Source of the DNA: Actinospica acidithermotolerans
Lineage (GTDB): Bacteria > Actinomycetota > Actinomycetes > Streptomycetales > Catenulisporaceae
NCBI RefSeq assembly: GCF_018139625.1
Contig: NZ_JAGSOH010000017.1
Span: 21,179-85,178 of the forward strand
DNA length: 64,000 nucleotides
Reading direction: 5' to 3'
Of this stretch, positions 8,495-16,637 are shown piece after piece. The notes under the pieces are model-generated. The model was not told the DNA's origin, made no database searches, and saw only the letters and a list, made by a program, of their open reading frames with translations. Made by a program: the position numbers and the translations under genes. Each line of letters opens with the position of its first letter. The first letter of the stretch is position 1.

Positions 8495-10084
8495 GTGAGC
8501 CTACAGATGGATACGGCGCGGGTTCGCGCCGCGCGGTCGGGCGATCCGGAGGCGCTGGACGCGGTGGCGACCGAGTATCTGCCGCTCGTGTACAACATCG
8601 TGCGCCGCTCATTGCGGCACAGCGCGGACGTGGACGACGTCGTGCAGGAGACGATGCTCCAGCTCGTACGCAACGTCGGTTCGCTGCGCGACCCGGAGCG
8701 GCTGCGCCCGTGGCTGGTCGCCATCACGGTCAATCAGATACGCGACCATCAGCGCATGGCCGTCAGGGCCCCGAGTTCGTTCGACGACCGGCTCGACATA
8801 CCCGATCCGGGCGGCGAGTTCGTCGACTACACGCTCATGCAGCTCGACGTGTCCATGCAGCGCCGTGAGACGCAGCAGGCAGTGCAGTGGCTCGATCCGG
8901 ATCACCGCGAGCTGCTGGCGCTGTGGTGGCTGGAGGTGTCCGGGCATCTGACCCGGCCCGAACTCGCGGAGGCGCTCGGCGCCGACTCGCACAACGTGGC
9001 CGTGCGGGTGAGCCGGATGAAGGAGCAGCTCGACGCCTCGCGGCGCATCGTGCGCGTCCTCGGTCTCAGCCCGCGATGCCCCCATCTGGACGACGCCGCT
9101 TTCGACTGGGACGGCGAGACGTCCTCCGTATGGCGTAAACGCTTCGCGCGTCATGTCCGTGAATGCCCGACTTGCGATGCCGCGACCCGAGATCTGATCG
9201 CGCCAGAGCGGCTGCTCGCCGGCCTCGCGCTGCTGCCGATTCCCGCCGCGTACGCCGCGTTCCGCGCCACATCGCTGTTCATAGAGGTCGCTCCGCCCAA
9301 GCCCCGCCCGCGCCACGGAGCGCATCGCGGCGGCAAGGTGGCGGGGATGACCGCGGCCAAGCCGATCGGCATCGCCTTCGCCGCGATAGCGGTCGTCGCG
9401 GCCGGCGCCGTCGCCGTGGACACGCTGGGCGCGAAGCAGAACACCGTCGCGATAACGACGACGGCCACCGGTTCGGCGATCGCCTCGAGCCCGCAGGCGT
9501 CGCCGAGTGCGCTGACGATCCCGACCGTCTCCGCGTCGCCGAGCAAGTCCGCGACCTCCGCCAAGCCCACTACGGCGCCGACCACGGCCCGAACCACCGC
9601 CGTCCAGCAGACCACGGCTGCGGCCGTCGTCGTCAGGACGTCGAGTGCGAGTTCTAATTCGGCCGCTCAGGCGGTCCTCGACGTGATCAACAACGCGCGC
9701 AAGGCGGCCGGCCTCAAGCCGTACACGATGGCCGGCGGCCTCGTGAGGAGCGCCACGGCGCACAACACGGTGATGGAGGGCGGCTGCGGGCTCTCGCACC
9801 AGTGCCCCGGCGAGGCCGCGTTCGGCGACCGGGAGACGGCGGCCGGCGTGCACTGGAGCGCGGCGGGCGAGAACATCGGCGAGGGCGGCCCGGAGAGCGA
9901 CACCCAGTCCGCGATCACCGACATGGCCGTGGGGTTGACGAACAGCATGCTCGCCGAGAAGGCGCCGGACGACGGCCACCGGCTCAACATCCTGAGCAGC
10001 ACGTACACCGAGGTCGGCATCGCCGTGACCCGGGATAGCTCCGGCACGGTCTGGATGACGCAGGACTTCGCCGCCGTCTCGTGA
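8495..10084 (+). CDS. ECF-like sigma factor fused to zinc finger, TM helix and extracytoplasmic CAP/SCP domain
   Basis: 529 residues with a modular order. Residues ~1-200 are sigma-70 region 2 (EYLPLVYNIVRR...DVDDVVQETMLQLVRN...RPWLVAITVNQIRDHQR) and region 4 (LDPDHRELLALWWLE...RPELAEALGADSHNVAVRVSR). At ~220 comes an anti-sigma-type zinc motif HVRECPTC (HX3CX2C). Residues ~289-312 form one membrane helix, then a Ser/Thr/Ala linker, then ~390-529 a CAP/SCP domain (SATAHN, GENIGEGG, GHRLNILSS, WMTQDFA). It looks like a membrane-tethered sigma factor with its own sensor or effector outside. The start is the GTG at 8495 (GGGAG 8 bases upstream); ATG 8480 is possible. The last 20 codons lie in the first copy of a 93-bp tandem repeat. 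Confidence 0.88.
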   Translation: MSLQMDTARVRAARSGDPEALDAVATEYLPLVYNIVRRSLRHSADVDDVVQETMLQLVRNVGSLRDPERLRPWLVAITVNQIRDHQRMAVRAPSSFDDRLDIPDPGGEFVDYTLMQLDVSMQRRETQQAVQWLDPDHRELLALWWLEVSGHLTRPELAEALGADSHNVAVRVSRMKEQLDASRRIVRVLGLSPRCPHLDDAAFDWDGETSSVWRKRFARHVRECPTCDAATRDLIAPERLLAGLALLPIPAAYAAFRATSLFIEVAPPKPRPRHGAHRGGKVAGMTAAKPIGIAFAAIAVVAAGAVAVDTLGAKQNTVAITTTATGSAIASSPQASPSALTIPTVSASPSKSATSAKPTTAPTTARTTAVQQTTAAAVVVRTSSASSNSAAQAVLDVINNARKAAGLKPYTMAGGLVRSATAHNTVMEGGCGLSHQCPGEAAFGDRETAAGVHWSAAGENIGEGGPESDTQSAITDMAVGLTNSMLAEKAPDDGHRLNILSSTYTEVGIAVTRDSSGTVWMTQDFAAVS

Positions 10085-10489
10085 CGCGGTGGCCGTCCGG
10101 TGCTCAGCCGGGAGACCGTGACCCGGGATAGTTCCGGCACGGTCTGGATGACGCAGGACTTCGCCGCCGTCTCGTGACGCGGTGGCCGTCCGGTGCTCAG
10201 CCGGGAGACCGTGACCCGGGATAGTTCCGGCACGGTCTGGATGACGCAGGACTTCGCCGCCGTCTCGTGACGCGGTGGCCGTCCGGTGCTCAGCCGGGAG
10301 ACCGTGACCCGGGATAGTTCCGGCACGGTCTGGATGACGCAGGACTTCGCCGCCGTCTCGTGACGCGGTGGCCGTCCGGTGCTCAGCCGGGAGACCGTGA
10401 CCCGGGATAGTTCCGGCACGGTCTGGATGACGCAGGACTTCGCCGCCGTCTCGTGACGCGGTGGCCGTCCGGTGCTCAGCCGGGAGACC
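10025..10489. repeat. Tandem array of five 93-bp units at the convergent sigma-CAP/TPR gene junction
   Basis: Units start with GTGACCCGGGATAG at 10025, 10118, 10211, 10304 and 10397, an exact 93-bp (31-codon) period. Each unit holds the last 20 codons of the sigma-CAP gene, its TGA, the intergenic spacer and the last bases of the convergent TPR gene. The copies are essentially identical. The only difference I see is GATAGC in copy 1 versus GATAGT in copies 2-5, which is synonymous in the CAP frame. The 391 bp between the two stop codons (10085-10475) consist of this array alone. Confidence 0.97.
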
Positions 10490-11240
10490 CGTCCCCCAGC
10501 GCCTGCTCCGCCGCATCGAGCTCGCGCTGGGCGTCCGCGGTCCAGGCCGGCAGCAGGCCCTGCGCGCGGGAGAGCTCGACGGCGCGCCGCAGCAGCAGTA
10601 CGGCGCGGCGGGGGTTGCCGTTCTCCCGCTCCGCCCGGCCGAGCGCGACCAGGCCGCTCGGCACCAGGCGCCGCTCGCCCTGCTCCTCGCGCAGGTCGAG
10701 CGAGATCTGCAGGTGCTGCACGGCGACCGCGGTCTGCCGGTCGGCGACCAGGTGGTAGAAGCCGAGGTGCCGGTGTATCTCAGAGCGCGTGTACAGGTCG
10801 CCTGCCGCCTCGAGCGCGGGGATCAGCGACTCCGAGCGCCGGTAGTGCGTCATCGCGGCGTCCCAGTCCTTGTTCAGCACCTGCTCGACCAGCCCGAGGC
10901 CGAAGGACGCCCGCGCGCTGCCCGGTTCGTCGCCGGCCTCCTGGAAGCCGGCCAGCGCCTCGGCGAACAGCTCGCGCTCCGCGGCGACGTCCGCGGGCGC
11001 CGGGGTTCCGCCGTCGGCCAGGACGAAAATGTTGCGGAAGTGCTGTACGTACCCCAGCTGGTTCGCTGCGGCCGCGGACGCCGCCGCATCGCCGTCCCGT
11101 GCGGCGCGCTCAGCGGCGGCCCGCGCGAGCAGTTCGGCTCCGTCGAGGTCCCCGGTCCGGAAGCCGGCTTCGATCAGGGCCTCATCCGCCGCGGCGAGCA
11201 GCTCCGCCGCGGTCATGTCAGTGCTCTGTCCAGAAGTCAT
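10476..11240 (-). CDS. TPR-like repeat protein
   Basis: About 254 residues, almost all predicted alpha helix with repeated A/L-rich helical hairpins (GDLDGAELLARAAAE, DEPGSARASFGLGLVEQ, AGDLYTRSEIHRHLGFYH, RRLVPSGLVALGRAERE). This is a tetratricopeptide-like scaffold. No signal peptide or catalytic motif is seen, so it is cytoplasmic. Its ATG (11240) overlaps the TGA of the upstream HTH gene in an ATGA quartet, so translation is coupled and the two probably act together, for instance as regulator and interaction partner. An alternative start lies at 11216. Its 3' end lies in the last copy of the 93-bp array. Confidence 0.75.
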   Translation of the reverse strand: MTSGQSTDMTAAELLAAADEALIEAGFRTGDLDGAELLARAAAERAARDGDAAASAAAANQLGYVQHFRNIFVLADGGTPAPADVAAERELFAEALAGFQEAGDEPGSARASFGLGLVEQVLNKDWDAAMTHYRRSESLIPALEAAGDLYTRSEIHRHLGFYHLVADRQTAVAVQHLQISLDLREEQGERRLVPSGLVALGRAERENGNPRRAVLLLRRAVELSRAQGLLPAWTADAQRELDAAEQALGDGSPG

Positions 11241-12250
11241 GAACCCACTGTAAGGGGCGGCGAGTCGCCCCAGTCCCAACGGATTCCCAAGCGGCAGGGC
11301 CCCGCGGACAGCGCGACGGCGAGCACCGAGCCGATCGCGTCCGGCTTGAGCAGCCGCTCCTGCGGGCGGGCGTCGGCGTCGAGCTCGGCGGTGCGGTACG
11401 AGTAGCAGGACTCGGGCAGCGCCGCGACGTCGAAGCGCACCTCCATCAGGTACTCGCGCACCGGCACGTGCAGTGCCGTCTGCATCGACGTCGAGTACGG
11501 CCGCGGCATCCCGTTCTCGTGGTAGTACTCGAGGATGATGATGTCGCCCCGGCTCAGCGGGCGGTCGAACAGGATCTCGGCGACGCCCAGGCCGATCGCC
11601 TGGTTCTCGACCACCTTGCCGATCCGGTGCGGCGCCTCGACGCGCAGCCGCGGCGGCTCGCCGGGATCGTCGCGCTGGAAGCCGGTGATCCACCGGTCCG
11701 GTCCGTCCACCTCGGCGCGCAGCAGCTGGCGGCTGTACATGCCGCGCTCCCGGCCCTGCGCGTCGAGTTCCAGGCGGCAGTGCGTGCTCAGCCGGGTCAG
11801 CGCCTCGTCCCAGCGGGTGTCCACCTGGCGCAGCGCGGACTCCATGTCGACGGGGTCGGAGTCGCTGAACGCGGCCAGGCCGCGGGTGTCCGTCACGGCG
11901 GCGAGCCGGCGCCCGCGCGGGCGCGGCGGGCCGATCAGCGCGGACAGCGCCTTCGGCGGCACGCCGAGGACCTCTTCGAGGTCGGCGAGCACCAGCAGCG
12001 AGGCCGGCCGCTCCGGCCGGTAGCGCCCGGACTGCCAGGAGCTGAGCGTGGCCACCGAGATCCGCGAGCCGCGCCGCTTGAGCCGGTCCTGGATCCGGTC
12101 CAGGCTCAGCCCGCTGGCGGCCACGGCGGCGCGCAGCGCCTCGTCGAACGGCCCCGTGTTGAGCAGGCGCGCGAGCCGGGCCTCGGCCCGTTCCCCGGCT
12201 TCCGCGGCACCGCCGCGCGGCGCCCCGGGGTCCGCCGGACCCGAGTGCAT
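11237..12250 (-). CDS. HTH (XRE-like) transcriptional regulator
   Basis: About 337 residues. Residues ~35-95 form a helix-turn-helix of the XRE/antitoxin kind (FDEALRAAVAASGLSLDRIQ, then RISVATLSSWQSGRYRPER, then LLVLADLEEVLGVP). The remaining ~230 residues are a soluble beta-rich domain I do not recognise, with no membrane segment. The start is ATG 12250 or the adjacent GTG 12253; GGGAGG is 6-9 bases upstream. A perfect 10-bp palindrome CCCCTAGGGG at 12286-12295 lies just ahead of the start and could be its operator. It is first in a two-gene operon with the TPR gene and diverges from the G1 peptidase. Confidence 0.75.
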   Translation of the reverse strand: MHSGPADPGAPRGGAAEAGERAEARLARLLNTGPFDEALRAAVAASGLSLDRIQDRLKRRGSRISVATLSSWQSGRYRPERPASLLVLADLEEVLGVPPKALSALIGPPRPRGRRLAAVTDTRGLAAFSDSDPVDMESALRQVDTRWDEALTRLSTHCRLELDAQGRERGMYSRQLLRAEVDGPDRWITGFQRDDPGEPPRLRVEAPHRIGKVVENQAIGLGVAEILFDRPLSRGDIIILEYYHENGMPRPYSTSMQTALHVPVREYLMEVRFDVAALPESCYSYRTAELDADARPQERLLKPDAIGSVLAVALSAGPCRLGIRWDWGDSPPLTVGS

Positions 12251-12642
12251 CACCGATGTCCTCCCGGCCTCTCGCGCGGCGTCGCCCCCTAGGGGAGAAC
12301 GTACCGGTCAAAGCCCGCGCGATGGTGAGTGGTTTCCTCAGGTGTTCTCCGAATCGTGACCTTACGTTGATCTTCGCGTCGGCCCCGCGCAACGGTGCGT
12401 CCGCCGGATCGATTGCGTCTTCGTGCCCTGCTATGTCGGGAATTGTAGGGACGGCCGGGCAATTCGCTCAATGCTAAACGGCCGGAAAACCCTTGTCGGC
12501 CCGCACGCAACACCCGCAAGCTGAGCAACGGCCGCACCGATTGCCCACACACGTCGGTGCGGTTCAACCGGCGTGCCGGGCGGCCCCCCGTTCCCGCCGC
12601 CCGGCCGCGTCCCTTTACACCCACGAGAGGGAGAGCAAGGAC
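12251..12642. other. Divergent intergenic region (HTH regulator / G1 peptidase)
   Basis: 392 bp without a gene. It holds the CCCCTAGGGG palindrome (12286-12295) next to the HTH gene. A more AT-rich stretch around 12340-12480 should contain the promoter of the secreted peptidase, but I cannot pick convincing hexamers. GAGAGGGAGAG at 12625-12635 is the likely ribosome-binding region of the peptidase gene. Confidence 0.4.
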
Positions 12643-13437
12643 ATGTCCCACAGGTCTCACGTCCGCATGATCGCGCTCGGCTCGGCCGCCGCCACGGCCC
12701 TGTTCGCCGCCCCCGCCGCGTTCGCCGCGGACGGAACCGTATCCGCGCCGCTGCAGGTGACCGCCGCCCAGGCGCACCAGGAGAGCCACGGCCTGCACGC
12801 GCTGGCCCACCGCAGCAGCACCACCGTCTCCTCGAGCAACTGGTCCGGCTACGCCGCGACCGGCGGCAGCGGCGCCTTCACCCAGGTCTCCGCCTCGTGG
12901 ACCCAGCCCGCCGTCACCTGCGGGTCGAAGACCACGTACTCGTCGTACTGGGTGGGCCTCGACGGATACAGCAACTCCGCGCTGGAGCAGACCGGCACCG
13001 AGGCCGACTGCATCCGCGGCAAGGCGACCTACGGCGCCTGGTGGGAGGTGCTCCCGGCCTCGGAGAGCGCGTACTCGGTGACGGTGAAGGCGGGCGACGC
13101 GCTGAGCGCCAGCGTCGTGGACAACGGCAACGGCACCTTCACGATGACGCTGTCCGACTCGACCGAGGGCTGGACGAAGACGACCACCGCCAACGGCTCC
13201 TCCGGCTACCAGGACTCCTCCGCCGAGGTCATCGCCGAGGCGACCGAGGTCAACGGCAGGATCGCGAACCTCTCCGACTTCGGCACCGTGACCTTCACGA
13301 ACGCCGAGGCCGACAACACCTCGCTCGGCAGCTACTCGCCGACCGAGATCGTGATGGCCGGCACCTCGGACACGAAGGCGCAGCCGGGCTCCATCTCCGG
13401 GGGCACCTTCAGTGACACCTGGGAGAACTACAGCTGA
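12643..13437 (+). CDS. Secreted G1-family (eqolisin) glutamic peptidase
   Basis: 264 residues with a Sec signal peptide (RMIALGSAAATALFAAPAAFA, cut near residue 29). The mature part matches bacterial G1 peptidases: SSSNWSGYAATGG, SASWTQPAVTC, YSSYWVGLDGYSN, LEQTGTEADC, YGAWWEVLP, and a C-terminal AEVIAEATE...LSDFGTVTFTNAEA block. These correspond to the Gln- and Glu-bearing segments of the Gln/Glu catalytic dyad. One oddity is AEVIAE where relatives usually have AEWIxE. The family works at acid pH outside the cell. A perfect 17-bp stem terminator follows at 13514-13553. Confidence 0.9.
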   Translation: MSHRSHVRMIALGSAAATALFAAPAAFAADGTVSAPLQVTAAQAHQESHGLHALAHRSSTTVSSSNWSGYAATGGSGAFTQVSASWTQPAVTCGSKTTYSSYWVGLDGYSNSALEQTGTEADCIRGKATYGAWWEVLPASESAYSVTVKAGDALSASVVDNGNGTFTMTLSDSTEGWTKTTTANGSSGYQDSSAEVIAEATEVNGRIANLSDFGTVTFTNAEADNTSLGSYSPTEIVMAGTSDTKAQPGSISGGTFSDTWENYS

Positions 13438-13513
13438 TCACAGCTGTCCACCAGCTAGGAGCGTGGTCGCCGACCCCCGCGCATCCCGCCTCCTAGGCGT
13501 GTGACCCACGCCG

Positions 13514-13553
13514 CGGTCCCGTCCCGCCGCCACCATGCGGCGGGACGGGACCG
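13514..13553. terminator. 17-bp perfect-stem terminator
   Basis: CGGTCCCGTCCCGCCGC and GCGGCGGGACGGGACCG form a perfect 17-bp stem with a 6-base loop (CACCAT), 77 bp past the peptidase stop, followed by TTCCTTA. Confidence 0.85.
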
Positions 13554-13597
13554 TTCCTTATCTCCGGTAATTCCGGGTGATTCCGGGAGAGCCCACC

Positions 13598-13603
13598 TAA
13601 ACT
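13598..13603 (+). promoter_or_regulatory. Candidate -10 box (leaderless) of glycosyltransferase gene
   Basis: TAAACT lies 7 bases before the ATG at 13611 and there is no Shine-Dalgarno sequence, so the transcript is probably leaderless. Confidence 0.45.
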
Positions 13604-13610
13604 CGGCCGA

Positions 13611-14828
13611 ATGAGGATCCTGTTCGGCTCGACGTCCCTGGCCGGCCACTACGGGCCGCTGCTGCCCTTCGCCCGCTCGTTCGCCGCACGCGGGTGCGAG
13701 GTGCTGTTCCTGGTGCCTCCGGAGGCCCGCTCCGCCCTCGAGGGGGCCGGTTTCGCGGTGCGCGAGGCGGCGACGCCCGATCCCGTCGAGCACCAGCGGA
13801 TCAAGGACGCGGTCGCCGCGGATCCGACGGCGGCGGCGCTGCTGATGAACCGCGACTACTTCGGCCGCCTGTGCACGGAGGCGATCCTGCCCGCCGCGCT
13901 GGAGGCGTGCGCCGCCTGGAAGCCCGACCTGGTCGTGCACGAGCCGTGCGACTACGCCTCGCCGATCGCCGCGCACCGCGCAGGGATCCCGCACATGCAG
14001 GTCGCCATCGGCCTGGCCCGGCTCGAATGGGGCAGCCTGCACGATTACGCGGCGCAGGTGCTGCCCGCCTACGAGCCGGACGCCGTGCGCATCATCGTTG
14101 AGGCGCCGTACGCGACGCGCCTGCCGGAGAGTCTCGACCCGAGCGACTATCCGCAGACGATCCGGTACCAGGAGGATGCTGAGACGTCGCCTGCGGAACC
14201 CCTCGGCGCGGATCTCGCGCCGGAGGGCTCGACTCTCGTCTACGCGACGCTCGGCAGCGTCACCCCGAGCACGGAGTTCTCCCCGGGTGCATACCGCGTG
14301 CTGCTGGACGCCTTCGCGCTGCTGCAGCGCTCGCGCCCGGAGATCAGGGTGCTGCTGACGACCGGCCGCGACCTCGATCCGGCGACGCTCGGGGCCATCC
14401 CGGGCAACGTGCGCCCCGAGCGCTGGGTGCCGCAGGAGCGCGCGTTCGCCGCCGCGCGGGCCGTGGTCAGCCACGGCGGCTCCGGAACGGCGTACGGCGC
14501 GCTGTCGGCCGGGCTGCCCGGCGTCTTCCTGCCGCTCTTCTCCGACCAGCCGCACAACGCGAGGCTGATCGCGGCCGGCGGCGCGGGGATCCAGATCGAG
14601 ACCGCGGACATCCGGGAGCACGGCATCCCGCTCGCCGCCGAGCCCGCCGACCGGGCCCGGCTCGCCGCGCTGGCCGCGGAGCTCGCCGGGGCCCTGACCG
14701 CGGTGCTCGACGACCCGTCGTACGCGGCCCGCGCCCGGGATCTTGGCGCCGGGCTGAGCGCGCTGCCGGCGCTCGAAACAGTCGTCGGAGTATGGTCGGC
14801 GAAAGCCGCGCTCCGTTCGAACATTTGA
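13611..14828 (+). CDS. GT1-family glycosyltransferase (MGT/UGT-like)
   Basis: 405 residues with the GT-B fold of family 1 glycosyltransferases. The N terminus is MRILFGSTSLAGHYGPLLPFA, with the usual GHxxPLLP acceptor-side motif. In the C-terminal half the nucleotide-sugar signature reads VRPERWVPQERAF, then AVVSHGGSGTAYGALSAGLP, then PLFSDQPHNARLI. It would transfer a sugar from an NDP-sugar to a small hydrophobic acceptor in the cytoplasm (natural-product or macrolide-inactivating type). No biosynthetic cluster surrounds it, so detoxification or tailoring of a stray metabolite is as likely as antibiotic synthesis. Confidence 0.9.
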   Translation: MRILFGSTSLAGHYGPLLPFARSFAARGCEVLFLVPPEARSALEGAGFAVREAATPDPVEHQRIKDAVAADPTAAALLMNRDYFGRLCTEAILPAALEACAAWKPDLVVHEPCDYASPIAAHRAGIPHMQVAIGLARLEWGSLHDYAAQVLPAYEPDAVRIIVEAPYATRLPESLDPSDYPQTIRYQEDAETSPAEPLGADLAPEGSTLVYATLGSVTPSTEFSPGAYRVLLDAFALLQRSRPEIRVLLTTGRDLDPATLGAIPGNVRPERWVPQERAFAAARAVVSHGGSGTAYGALSAGLPGVFLPLFSDQPHNARLIAAGGAGIQIETADIREHGIPLAAEPADRARLAALAAELAGALTAVLDDPSYAARARDLGAGLSALPALETVVGVWSAKAALRSNI

Positions 14829-14842
14829 GCTAAAGTGGAGCC

Positions 14843-15358
14843 ATGGCAACCACCCTTCTCCTGATCGACCTGCAGCGGAACATGTTGGAGCCACCCGAAC
14901 AGGTCCCGACGGCGCACCAGCTCATCGTGCTCGTGCACGGGCTGCTGGAGCGGGCCAGGGCCGTCGGCGCGGCCGTCGTGCACGTGCGGAACAACGGCGC
15001 CGAGGGCGAGGCCGACGTGCCGGGCACGCCGGGCTGGGAGCTCTACCACGTGCCGGTGGACGGCGAGGCGATCGTGGACAAGTTCGGTCTCGACGCCTTC
15101 GCGGACACCGCGCTGGCCGAGCTGATCCCGGCCGGCTCGCGGATCCTGGTGGCCGGCCTGGCCAGTGACTACAGCGTGCGCGCGACGTCGCTGAGCGCGC
15201 GGCGGCGCGGCTACGACGTGCGGCTGATCCACGGCGCGCATGGGACGTACGACGCGGACGGCAAGAGCGCGGAGACGATAGGGAAGGAGGTCGAGTGCGA
15301 GCTGCGCGAGGCGGGCGTGCGGATCGTCGAGCCGGGCAGTCCCATCTTCCGGGACTGA
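14843..15358 (+). CDS. Isochorismatase-fold protein lacking the catalytic cysteine
   Basis: 171 residues, full length for the cysteine-hydrolase (isochorismatase/nicotinamidase) family. Asp9 (LLLIDLQRNM) and the lysine in IVDKFGLDAF are in place, but the nucleophile position reads GLASDYSVRATSLSA. Ser111, encoded by AGC, stands where the family has Cys (compare GLxTDYCVxAT). The enzyme is therefore either inactive as a cysteine hydrolase or uses another chemistry; some isochorismatase-domain proteins lack Cys and act on vinyl ethers. It starts 14 bp after the glycosyltransferase, so they may be co-transcribed. Confidence 0.85.
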   Translation: MATTLLLIDLQRNMLEPPEQVPTAHQLIVLVHGLLERARAVGAAVVHVRNNGAEGEADVPGTPGWELYHVPVDGEAIVDKFGLDAFADTALAELIPAGSRILVAGLASDYSVRATSLSARRRGYDVRLIHGAHGTYDADGKSAETIGKEVECELREAGVRIVEPGSPIFRD

Positions 15359-15479
15359 GTCTCCCGAGAGCCGGTCCTCCCGGCGGGATCCGGTCATCCG
15401 GGATCGGGTCTTCCTGGATTGATTGAATGTTCAGCTGTTTGTGCGAATCCGGTTCCGTGACAGGGGGAAAGGCAGGATC

Positions 15480-16439
15480 GTGGACGTCTTGACGCAGGCG
15501 CTGGCCTCGATGCGCACCGGCCGCTCCGTGTCGGTGCGCATGAACGGCCGTGCGCCGTGGGGCCTTCGCCTGCCGCCGAGCGAGTCAGCCGGTTTCCACG
15601 TCGTGCTGCACGGCCGGTGCTGGCTGATCCTGCCTCAGCCGGGCGGCGGGCCGGCCGTCCCGCTGCGCCTCGAGGCGGGCGACGTCGTCTTCCTGCGCTC
15701 CGGGCCCGGGCACGTGCTCGCCCACGATCCGGATACCAGGACCGGATTCGCGGGCGCGGAGCACTTCCAGAGCGACGAACTGCTCGGCGCGCACGACATC
15801 GGCGGGAACGGCGAGCTGACGAGCCTGCTGTGCGGCCGTTACCCCCTGGACCGCGCGCGGCCGCATCCGCTGGTGAGCCAGCTGCCCGAGGTGATCCACC
15901 TGCGTACCGGGGACGGCCGTCACCCGCAGCTGACGGCGGCCGTCGAGCTGCTGCGCACCGAGCTCGACGGTCTGCGCATCGGCGCGAGCGGCATCGTGCC
16001 CTCCCTGATCGACTCGCTGCTGCTCTACATCCTGCGCGCGCACCTGGACGAGTGGCCGGGCCGGGCGCCGGGGACCGGCTGGGCGGCGGCGCTGAAGGAC
16101 CCTGCGATAGCTCCCGCGCTCGCCGCGATGCACGCCGATCCGGCGGACTCGTGGACGGTCGAGTCGCTGGCCGCGCGGGCCGGCCTGTCGCGGGCCGCGT
16201 TCGCGAAGAAGTTCCACGCGGTGGTCGGCGAGCCGCCGCTGACGTACCTGACCCGCTGGCGGATGACCACCGCGGCCCGGCTGCTGCGCGAGTCCGACGC
16301 CCCGCTGGCCGCGGTCGCGGCGCGGACCGGATACGGCTCCGAGTTCGCCTTCGCCAAGGCCTTCAAGCGCGAGTACGGCCAGGCACCGGGCGGCTACCGC
16401 CGCGCCGCGCACGCGGCGTCCGTCGCCGCCGCGGCATGA
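15480..16439 (+). CDS. AraC-family transcriptional regulator with cupin sensor domain
   Basis: About 319 residues. The N-terminal ~150 residues are an AraC-associated cupin (FHVVLHGRCWLILPQPGGGP, LEAGDVVFLRSGPGHVL, LLCGRYPLDRARPHPLVSQLPEVIHL). The C-terminal ~100 residues carry two HTH motifs (WTVESLAARAGLSRAAFAKK; PLAAVAARTGYGSEFAFAKA) ending FKREYGQAPGGYR. This is the layout of AraC regulators that control a neighbouring oxidoreductase or detoxification gene. The GTG at 15480 has GGGGGAAAGGCAGGA just upstream; the longer frame from 15423 has no ribosome site. It may regulate the preceding isochorismatase-fold and glycosyltransferase genes. Confidence 0.88.
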   Translation: MDVLTQALASMRTGRSVSVRMNGRAPWGLRLPPSESAGFHVVLHGRCWLILPQPGGGPAVPLRLEAGDVVFLRSGPGHVLAHDPDTRTGFAGAEHFQSDELLGAHDIGGNGELTSLLCGRYPLDRARPHPLVSQLPEVIHLRTGDGRHPQLTAAVELLRTELDGLRIGASGIVPSLIDSLLLYILRAHLDEWPGRAPGTGWAAALKDPAIAPALAAMHADPADSWTVESLAARAGLSRAAFAKKFHAVVGEPPLTYLTRWRMTTAARLLRESDAPLAAVAARTGYGSEFAFAKAFKREYGQAPGGYRRAAHAASVAAAA

Positions 16440-16588
16440 CCGAGCGACGGTGGCTCGCGACGGCGTGGTCGGGCGAGGTCCGCGACACCGTGACCATGCG
16501 ACGGTGGACCGCAACAGTGTGGCCTGGCGACGCGCTCGGACCTCGTCGGCCGCGCCCGGTGCGGGCTTAATCCAGCCTTGAGTCGAAC

Positions 16589-16631
16589 TTTGGTCTAGAC
16601 CCTTGACAGTGCCATTGGTCTGGACCACATT
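16589..16631 (+). promoter_or_regulatory. Chitinase promoter with two DasR-type (dre) boxes
   Basis: Two copies of the Streptomyces chitinase/DasR box are present: TTTGGTCTAGACCCTT (16589-16604) and ATTGGTCTGGACCACA (16614-16629). They match the known dre consensus ACTGGTCTAGACCACT. TTGACA at 16603-16608 and CACATT at 16626-16631 are spaced 17 bp and give -35/-10. Box 1 touches the -35 and box 2 covers the spacer and -10. The ATG at 16638 comes 6 bases after the -10, so the mRNA is probably leaderless. Repression by a DasR-type GntR protein, relieved by amino-sugar phosphates, is inferred from Streptomyces; no dasR gene is in the window. Confidence 0.82.
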
Positions 16632-16637
16632 CTCGGC

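Noticed and set aside
8609..10516. Minus-strand frame with five 31-residue repeats
   Set aside because: The repeats are the reverse reading of the 93-bp DNA array, which keeps all frames open because its period is a multiple of three. The rest is antisense to the sigma-CAP gene.
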